A stretch of DNA of 37,242 nt from Chlorobiota bacterium. GTDB taxonomy: Bacteria; Bacteroidota; Bacteroidia; Bacteroidales; JAADJA01. Within the stretch, counting starts at the first letter, position 1; each line of letters begins with the position of its first letter. The notes below the pieces were generated by a model, which did no database searches, had not been told where the DNA came from, and worked only from the letters and a program-made list of their open reading frames with translations. The DNA is taken from positions 1 to 37,242 of the forward strand of contig JAADJA010000083.1 of assembly GCA_013151015.1 (NCBI GenBank), read 5' to 3'. The position numbers and the translations under genes are program-made. Shown in pieces: positions 31,250 to 37,242 of this stretch.

Positions 31250-34200
31250 ATGAAAAAACTATTTATTGCATTTGTGATTATGTTTCTGATGGTTCCAGCG
31301 ATATGGGCCCAGGGTACTTTATTGAATGTTAGTGGGCATGTGACCGATGATGTTGCCGGTGCCCCGATCCAAAACCACCTTGTTGTTGTTTCCGTGACTG
31401 GTGGTGGCACATTGCTGGATTACGAGTTATATACAAATGATGCAGGCTTTTATCAGGGCGATTCGATTTTTGTGGATAGCCAGGGTATGGTCATTGCCAC
31501 GACTTATGATTGCGTGGGTGAGCCATATGTGCAAGAAGGATTCTTCAATCCGGGGAATTATACGTTCGTATTTGATTTTGCCATCTGTAGCGATAGTATC
31601 CCACCAACGGATTGCGAGAACTTTTTCTGGTTCGAGACCATGGACAACCTCACCTTTGATTTTATGGGCGAAGCCGTGCCGATGCCTGCCGATGTCTATT
31701 CCTGGGACTTTGGTGATGGTTCAACAGCCAATGGCCAACAGGTTTCCCACACCTACGATGCAAACAACGGAGGGTTTTATACGGTCAGCCTAACCACCGT
31801 TTCGTACGATCCTGCAATGGGCGATTCGTGTAGTGCAACTTCAAGTCAGGAAGTATGGGTCGGAAATGGCGGTGGTGGGGAATGTCAGGCGGCATTCTCC
31901 TATGTGATGGACTCAACGCCCAATGGTTCCAACTTTGTGCAGTTTACAGATGAATCGATCGGCGACCCGGCATATTGGTTTTGGGATTTCGGGGATGGTG
32001 GCAACTCAGAAGAGCAAAACCCACAGTATGTTTATCCCGAAGATGGAACCTATCTCGTGTGCCTGACAATTATGTCCGATTCTGCAAATTCGTGCTATGA
32101 TACCTATTGCGAGGAAATTGTAATCGGAAACGGTGGTGGCGGAAACGATTGTGCTAATTACTTCTGGTATGAAACCTGGGATAATTTGACTTTTGATTTT
32201 ATGGGCGAGGCCATGCCAATACCTGCCGGTTCCTTTTCATGGGATTTTGGTGATGGGACGACCGGTAACGGACAAAGTGTTTCACATACCTATGATGCAA
32301 ACATGGGCGATATATTTACCGTCACGCTCTCCACTTTTGCATTTGATCCGGCAAGCGGTGATTCCTGTATGGCCGTGTCTTATCAGGATGTCTGGGTTGG
32401 AAACGGTGGAGGTGGCGATTGTGTGGCTGCTTTTTCTTATGAATACGATACGGTTCCGGCAGGCCCTTATGCCTTGATTTTTACCGATGAATCCATTGGC
32501 GACCCGGCATTTTGGATGTGGGATTTCGGCGATGGGGAATATTCCGAGGAACAAAACCCAAACCATACCTTTTATGAAGAGGGGACTTACCTTGTTTGCC
32601 TGACCATCATGTCCGATTCGGCAAATTCATGCTACGATATGTATTGTGAAGAAATAGTGATCGGAAACGGTGGAGGCGGAAACGAATGTGAAAGCTGGTT
32701 TGCCTATGAAGCACTTGCCACTAACTTCATGCACTTTTACGGGTTTAGTTTCCCTCAGGAGGCCGATACCTACGATTGGGACTTTGGTGATGGGAATTTT
32801 GGTTCCGGTCAGGAAGTTGAGCATCAGTTCGACCCCAACCTTGGCGATATGTTTTTGGTAACGCTCACAACTACCACGACCCTGGATTCCATTGGAGAAA
32901 CCTGCACGGCCACTTATACTGGGGAAGTCTGGGTTTCCAACGGTGGCGGAAACGATTGTGAAAACTGGTTTTGGTACGATACCTGGGATAACCTTACCTT
33001 TGACTTCTACGGTGAATCCTATCCAATGGCAGCCGATTATTATTCGTGGGATTTTGGTGATGGAACAACAGCTACAGGTTCAGAAACAGAACATACATTT
33101 GATCCGGCCAATGGGGATATCCAAATGGTCACATTGATGACCTACAGTTACGATCCCATGAGCGGCGATTCATGTGTGGCTGTTTCAATGCAGGAAGTTT
33201 ATGTCGGAGATGGATATGGGAACGATTGTGAAAACTTCTTCTTGTATCAATCCGATGGTAACCTTACCTTCGATTTTTATGGGGAAGCCATCCCTGTCCC
33301 CGCCGATGTTTATATGTGGGAATTTGGTGACGGAACAACCGCCGAAGGTCAGGAAGTAAGCCATACCTTCGATCCGAACCAGGGAAATGAATTTACGGTT
33401 TGCCTTACTACCTATTCATCCGATCCGATAATGGGAGACAGTTGCTATGCGGTTTCTTGCCAAGAGTTGACCATTGGTGGGCAAATGGGACAGGAGCTTT
33501 CAGGGACTGTTTCGATGGGGGATATGCCGGTTGACTTTGCACTTGTTGGTTTGTTTGGAATGGGAGATGATGGCTCGTTCATCTATGAATTTACCATGAC
33601 GGTTCCCGGGACAGGGTTCTATTTCTTCGAGAATGTCCCCAACGGGGAATACTATATTCTTGCCAGCCTTACACCTCAATCCCCGGAGTTTACAGAGTAT
33701 TTCCCAACCTATTACGGTGATGCCCTCTTCTGGTTCGATGCGGATTTGGTCAGTCTTGGTGTTGCGGCCAACCCATATGACATTCATTTGTTGGCTATTG
33801 ATGGCTTCAATGCAGGTTCTGCTGTAATTAATGGAACTGTAACTATTGGGACTGAAAAAGGCGGTGCCGCTGAAAATATCAACGTACTGCTGATGGATGC
33901 CGATGAGAATGCACTGGATTATGTTCTTAGTGACAATGAAGGTGTTTTTGATTTCTCAGGTTTGGATTACGGGACCTACAAACTGAAAATCGAGGTTCCC
34001 GGCGTTACATCTGAAATAGCAACTGTTGTCCTTGATGAAGAAAACCAAAGCATGGATATTTCATTTGTCCTGAAAGGGAGCAGTGCTTATTTATCGGTTG
34101 GCGATAGAAATGCAATTATCGAAAATATGGGCGAAATTTATCCGAACCCGGTAGCGGGCAATGCAAAAATGGAAATCAGTTTGCTCAGGTCTTCCAGCGT

Positions 34201-34378
34201 AAACCTTGCCATTTACAATCAAATGGGACAGGCGGTTTATACTTCCGATTTGAGTTTGCTGGCCGGTGCGCAATTGATCGACCTGAAAACATCTGATTTA
34301 AAACAAGGTGTTTACACCGTGAATTTGACCGATGATAATGGAAAAACCAGGAGAAAGAAATTTGTGAAAATCAAATAG
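31250..34378 (+). CDS. Secreted PKD protein with T9SS sorting domain (seven PKD modules)
   Basis: 1042 residues. Signal peptide MKKLFIAFVIMFLMVPAIWA. A regulatory-like domain (VSGHVTDDVAGAPIQNHLVV) is followed by seven PKD modules with W(D/E)FGDG near residues 151, 245, 330, 423, 509, 600 and 689. They alternate in two kinds: A (GQ.V.HTYD.N.G, then DSC.A.S.QEVWVGN) and B (SEEQNP, then YLVCLTIMSDSANSCYD) in the order A-B-A-B-A-A-A, joined by GNGGGGN-type linkers. Then come a PTYYGDALFWFDAD...YDIHLLAI domain, a second regulatory-like domain and the sorting domain from EIYPNPVAGNAK (about 960) to KKFVKIK. It lies 163 bp after the previous gene, so it may have its own promoter, but none is clear. 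It ends before a terminator. It is the largest member of this local paralogue set. Confidence 0.88.
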   Translation: MKKLFIAFVIMFLMVPAIWAQGTLLNVSGHVTDDVAGAPIQNHLVVVSVTGGGTLLDYELYTNDAGFYQGDSIFVDSQGMVIATTYDCVGEPYVQEGFFNPGNYTFVFDFAICSDSIPPTDCENFFWFETMDNLTFDFMGEAVPMPADVYSWDFGDGSTANGQQVSHTYDANNGGFYTVSLTTVSYDPAMGDSCSATSSQEVWVGNGGGGECQAAFSYVMDSTPNGSNFVQFTDESIGDPAYWFWDFGDGGNSEEQNPQYVYPEDGTYLVCLTIMSDSANSCYDTYCEEIVIGNGGGGNDCANYFWYETWDNLTFDFMGEAMPIPAGSFSWDFGDGTTGNGQSVSHTYDANMGDIFTVTLSTFAFDPASGDSCMAVSYQDVWVGNGGGGDCVAAFSYEYDTVPAGPYALIFTDESIGDPAFWMWDFGDGEYSEEQNPNHTFYEEGTYLVCLTIMSDSANSCYDMYCEEIVIGNGGGGNECESWFAYEALATNFMHFYGFSFPQEADTYDWDFGDGNFGSGQEVEHQFDPNLGDMFLVTLTTTTTLDSIGETCTATYTGEVWVSNGGGNDCENWFWYDTWDNLTFDFYGESYPMAADYYSWDFGDGTTATGSETEHTFDPANGDIQMVTLMTYSYDPMSGDSCVAVSMQEVYVGDGYGNDCENFFLYQSDGNLTFDFYGEAIPVPADVYMWEFGDGTTAEGQEVSHTFDPNQGNEFTVCLTTYSSDPIMGDSCYAVSCQELTIGGQMGQELSGTVSMGDMPVDFALVGLFGMGDDGSFIYEFTMTVPGTGFYFFENVPNGEYYILASLTPQSPEFTEYFPTYYGDALFWFDADLVSLGVAANPYDIHLLAIDGFNAGSAVINGTVTIGTEKGGAAENINVLLMDADENALDYVLSDNEGVFDFSGLDYGTYKLKIEVPGVTSEIATVVLDEENQSMDISFVLKGSSAYLSVGDRNAIIENMGEIYPNPVAGNAKMEISLLRSSSVNLAIYNQMGQAVYTSDLSLLAGAQLIDLKTSDLKQGVYTVNLTDDNGKTRRKKFVKIK
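31865..33480 (+). repeat. Internal PKD-coding repeats, roughly 260-280 bp each, alternating pairs of about 535-540 bp
   Basis: The A-B pair starting at about 31609 is repeated from about 32149, and A-type modules recur to about 33480. The two B modules are almost identical in protein, but their DNA differs at many third codon positions. The duplication is therefore old and kept by selection on the protein rather than recently copied. Confidence 0.7.
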
Positions 34379-34402
34379 TGTTTTTTTTCATTAACACGAT
34401 TG

Positions 34403-34437
34403 GGGGCAGTTTCCGAATAGGGCTGCCCCTTTTTTTT
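34403..34437 (+). terminator. Intrinsic terminator ending cassette 2
   Basis: GGGGCAG (34403-34409) and CTGCCCC (34423-34429) form a 7-bp stem, followed by eight T residues, 24 bp after the stop of the seven-PKD gene. Confidence 0.85.
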
Positions 34438-34547
34438 ATTTTATACCAAATGAACATCAAAATGACCAATAAATTAGCTTTTCCAGTTTTATCGTACTTG
34501 AAATTGAAATTGTTTACTTTTGTTTGCCGAATGGTATCTTAAATTGA

Positions 34548-36035
34548 ATGAAGAAGCAGCTTATTTTAATCCTTAGTGTTGGGACGATTATCATCTTGTC
34601 TTTTTTGCTTTTTTCATCGGCATTTTATCCATTGTTCAATTCTGATGATGGAGTTACGGTTTTAATGCTCCATTATTTTAAATTGCCAAGGGATTTATAT
34701 TTTTGGAACCAGGATAGGTATGGGTCGGTTGTCCCGCTATTGGGCCAAGTTTTTTATAAGGGCCTTGGCATTTCATCGTTATGGTCGGAATCGCTCACCC
34801 ATTATATCATACTTGTTTTGGGCTATTTGTCTTTTTCCTCTTTGTTGAAGTCGTTAAGCACAAAAATCGCTTTTGCCATCGTTTGGTTTTTCCCGATCGT
34901 TTATTTCCACCATGGATTATTGAGAAATGCTTTTGGGCTTGAATATAGCTTTATTGGCATGGGGATTTATTTGATGAATTGCTATCAGAAATCTATTGAT
35001 GCTCCTTTGGGAATGAGAACAGCGGTTTTGGCATTGTTGTTTCTGATATTTACGACTGCGGTCTGGGTAGCGGACCCGGCGATTATTACTGTTTTTATTA
35101 TCATTTCCATTTCGGCATATTTTATATTTAGAAGGGATAAAAGCTTGAAAAACTTATTGTTAAGCTTTGAATCCTGGTTTTTATTGGTCGGGGGTCTGTT
35201 GGGCATCCTGCTTATTTTCTATTTTAAAAGTATCGCCGGGAAGTTTGTTATAACAACATACGGTTTTCAGATAAACTCGATAAGAGAATCATTTTCAGCC
35301 TTGCACATTGTTAAAGAAGTCCTTTTTGATGTTTTTGCTTTTAAGATTCCCGACACAATGGTCAGTGCCTATGCCTATTTGGTTTTGATCCTGATTGTCC
35401 TTGCGGTGTTTTTTAGGCCGGGGAAAAATGATTTTCCAGATAATGACAGAAAATGGATGTGGGTTTTCGTGCTTGACGGGCTTGTTTTGTTCCTTATTGT
35501 CCTTATGTCCCATTGGGCTTTGCTCAATGGTGTGGCGCGACGGTATTTCACAGGCCTCTATATTGTGTTTTGGCTTGCCTACCTTATTTATTTCGACCTG
35601 TCACAAAAGACAATGCTTAAAAAGATTGCCTGTTGGCTCATACTGGCAACGGTTGTCCTTGGGGCCATTGGTACAGTTTATAGCTTTAAATATGTGTATC
35701 CCAAAAGGCTTACACCGAAAGCGGAAATTGTCAGGGAATTTGAGCAATTGGGGAAGATCGGCCTTATTTCGGAGTACTGGAATTCCTATGGTACTTCTTT
35801 TGTAAACCCTGATTTGATTAAAGCCACGCCGCACGATAGGAGCGATGTGCGGAATTATGATTTGGTCGATAGTGTATTTAACCAACCGAGAATCTATATA
35901 ATAAAGGATATGTGGATGGATTCCTTCCTTGATACCTTAAATCAATTCGACCACACATTGTTGAGAAAGGGTGATGGATTTCGTATTGGGGGTTGCTGGG
36001 TTTGTGAATATGAAAAAATCATGGGAAAACAATGA
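34548..36035 (+). CDS. GT-C-like polytopic membrane protein, possible glycosyltransferase
   Basis: 495 residues with about ten or eleven hydrophobic helices and a soluble C-terminal part of about 100 residues (AEIVREFEQLGKIGLISEYW onward). After the first helix, the loop AFYPLFNSDDGVTVLMLHYF carries an Asp-Asp pair (33-34), the position of the catalytic acidic motif in lipid-sugar-using GT-C glycosyltransferases. YFWNQDRYGSVVPLLGQVFY follows, also typical of that group. I do not recognise the exact family; the donor and acceptor are unknown. The ATG at 34548 precedes the first helix directly. It stands alone between the cassette 2 terminator and the convergent butyrate kinase gene. Confidence 0.65.
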   Translation: MKKQLILILSVGTIIILSFLLFSSAFYPLFNSDDGVTVLMLHYFKLPRDLYFWNQDRYGSVVPLLGQVFYKGLGISSLWSESLTHYIILVLGYLSFSSLLKSLSTKIAFAIVWFFPIVYFHHGLLRNAFGLEYSFIGMGIYLMNCYQKSIDAPLGMRTAVLALLFLIFTTAVWVADPAIITVFIIISISAYFIFRRDKSLKNLLLSFESWFLLVGGLLGILLIFYFKSIAGKFVITTYGFQINSIRESFSALHIVKEVLFDVFAFKIPDTMVSAYAYLVLILIVLAVFFRPGKNDFPDNDRKWMWVFVLDGLVLFLIVLMSHWALLNGVARRYFTGLYIVFWLAYLIYFDLSQKTMLKKIACWLILATVVLGAIGTVYSFKYVYPKRLTPKAEIVREFEQLGKIGLISEYWNSYGTSFVNPDLIKATPHDRSDVRNYDLVDSVFNQPRIYIIKDMWMDSFLDTLNQFDHTLLRKGDGFRIGGCWVCEYEKIMGKQ

Positions 36036-36118
36036 CCTAAACAAAAACTTGCATTTTGCAGACCATAAACTTGTCCAAAATGCTATCAGGTCATTTACGT
36101 TTAGTAGATACGAACAAT

Positions 36119-37198
36119 CTACCCATAAACCTTCAAATCCGCTTCGCCCCTTATAATTCTCAGGCCATTAAAAGCAAGGGCACGCATTTCGTCTTCTCCC
36201 GGGTAAACATGGGTCGGGGCAATTTTATGGACACGTTCAACAATGAGGTTCACAAACCATTTACTGTTTGCCACGCCGCCTGTTATCAAAATACCGTCAA
36301 CCTCTCCCCGAAGGACAGTTCCCATGGCGCCCACCTCCTTGGCAACCTGATAGGCCATAGCTTCCAAAACCTGTTTGGCCTCCATATCGCCGGATGCGGC
36401 TCGTTTTTCAACATCGTAAGCGCTGTTGGTGCCGAGATAGGCAGCCATTCCACCTTCCCCTTTTATCATTTTCATGATTTGTTTTTGAGAATATTCACCA
36501 CTAAAGCAAAGCCGCACAAGATCGCCAACGGGCAATGTTCCCGAACGTTCCGGTGAAAACGGCCCTTCGCCGTCCAGGCCCTGGTTCACGTCTATCACAC
36601 GGCCTTTCCGGTGTGCGCCAACGGTTATCCCCCCTCCAAGATGTACCACGATAAGGTTCAGTTCCTCATAGGTTTTCATAATGGATTTGGCATGTTCACG
36701 GGCAACGGCTTTTTGGTTCAGGGCATGGAAAATGGAAATCCGTTTGAACTTAGGGTGACCGGCAAACCTGGCTATGTCATCCATCTCGTCAACGACAACC
36801 GGGTTGGCGATATATGCCTTGGCATCTTTTAGCGATTGGGCAATGTCATCGGCAATCAATCCACCGAGGTTGCTGGCATGTTCACCAAGCGGACTGTTCC
36901 GTAAATCATGGATCATCGCCTCGTTCACCTCATATACTCCCGACTCGATGGGTTTCAGCAAGCCGCCGCGGCCAACAACGATCTGTATTTCTGAAAGTGG
37001 GATTTCTGCCTCTTCCAATTGCGATAAAATGAGGTTTTTCCTGAACTGGAACTGGTCGGTGATTTTGTCAAATTGTTCAAGCTCCCCGGTGGAATGCTTG
37101 ATGTTTTTCAGGAATACAGGGATTTCACCTTCATACACAGCTATCTTGGTGGATGTGGATCCGGGGTTGATTGCTAATATGAATTGGCCATGGTGCAT
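36119..37198 (-). CDS. buk: Butyrate kinase
   Basis: 359 residues, normal for the family; interconverts butyrate plus ATP and butyryl phosphate plus ADP (or acts on branched-chain acids), cytoplasmic. ASKHA-fold marks: FILAINPGSTSTKIAVY at the N-terminus, VVGRGGLLKPIESGVYEV, SIFHALNQKAVAREHAK, LIVVHLGGGITVGAH, and GILITGGVANSKWFV. The only good start is ATG 37198. Its usual partner, phosphotransbutyrylase (ptb), would lie upstream on the minus strand, beyond the right edge, and is not visible. It supports a fermentative or branched-chain-acid metabolism. Confidence 0.93.
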   Translation of the reverse strand: MHHGQFILAINPGSTSTKIAVYEGEIPVFLKNIKHSTGELEQFDKITDQFQFRKNLILSQLEEAEIPLSEIQIVVGRGGLLKPIESGVYEVNEAMIHDLRNSPLGEHASNLGGLIADDIAQSLKDAKAYIANPVVVDEMDDIARFAGHPKFKRISIFHALNQKAVAREHAKSIMKTYEELNLIVVHLGGGITVGAHRKGRVIDVNQGLDGEGPFSPERSGTLPVGDLVRLCFSGEYSQKQIMKMIKGEGGMAAYLGTNSAYDVEKRAASGDMEAKQVLEAMAYQVAKEVGAMGTVLRGEVDGILITGGVANSKWFVNLIVERVHKIAPTHVYPGEDEMRALAFNGLRIIRGEADLKVYG

Positions 37199-37224
37199 TA
37201 TTATTTAATTTATTGGAACGCAGG

Positions 37225-37242
37225 GAGGCACGGCCGTGCCTC
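37225..37242. repeat. Perfect palindrome cut by the window edge
   Basis: GAGGCACGGCCGTGCCTC is an 18-bp perfect palindrome ending exactly at the last base. The preceding CGCAGG may continue the symmetry beyond the edge. It lies 26 bp upstream of the butyrate kinase start and is of the REP/palindromic-unit type. Confidence 0.6.

Noticed and set aside
1-37242. CRISPR arrays, tRNA or rRNA genes, prophage or complete insertion sequences
   Set aside because: I found no regularly spaced repeat-spacer pattern, no cloverleaf-like sequence, and no transposase, integrase or phage structural gene. The tandem repeats present are heptamers, PKD-coding repeats and hairpin units.

Overview
The window reads as chromosomal DNA of a Bacteroidota bacterium, probably an anaerobic or fermentative member of the Bacteroidales/Marinilabiliales kind. 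The evidence is: type IX secretion C-terminal sorting domains on large PKD proteins, an S46 dipeptidyl-peptidase, TAnnTTTG-type promoter boxes, a TPR protein/PopT/aroE operon, ECF sigma factors paired with beta-barrel proteins, and a butyrate kinase. The lineage is inferred from gene content; no rRNA or tRNA gene was seen.

Left part (1-6.8 kb): a roughly 270-bp tandem duplication at the edge carries the 3' end of an unknown + strand gene and a decayed copy of the ssnA tail. Next come ssnA (aminohydrolase), a queuosine-salvage-like protein with a cysteine-rich C-terminus, an acyltransferase, and a fused 2Fe-2S/molybdopterin dehydrogenase of the selenium-dependent xanthine dehydrogenase type. 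SsnA and this dehydrogenase are known companions in purine catabolism. Between 6.85 and 7.83 kb, three copies of a 130-160 bp hairpin-rich repeat surround a DUF559 endonuclease gene. The last copy supplies the C-terminus and stop codon of aroE.

Housekeeping part (7.8-15 kb): TPR protein, PopT (DUF368, undecaprenyl-phosphate recycling) and aroE form a tight minus-strand operon. It diverges from glmM, so cell-wall precursor supply and lipid-carrier recycling sit together. recR, a MORN-repeat lipo/secreted protein and two small conserved proteins follow. A heptamer repeat array lies at 14.68-14.75 kb.

Envelope and peptidase part (15.2-22.4 kb, all minus strand): a TonB_C/TPR protein, an S41 lipoprotein peptidase with a beta-barrel partner, a DPP7-type S46 peptidase and an M49 (DPP III) lipoprotein with an HEVAH zinc motif.

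Most interesting part (22.6-34.4 kb, + strand): two tandem paralogous cassettes. Each encodes an ECF sigma factor, then a protein with a short cytoplasmic N-terminus, one inner-membrane helix, a long acidic/Asn-Ser-rich linker and a C-terminal outer-membrane beta-barrel-like domain, then one or two secreted PKD proteins with a T9SS sorting domain (1, 4 and 7 PKD modules in order). My reading is that the middle protein is a single-chain trans-envelope anti-sigma/receptor that couples the state of the outer surface to transcription, and that the PKD proteins are its ligand, cargo or regulon. This is inference from architecture and gene order.

Right end: a GT-C-like membrane protein and, convergent to it, butyrate kinase; a palindromic repeat is cut by the window edge.
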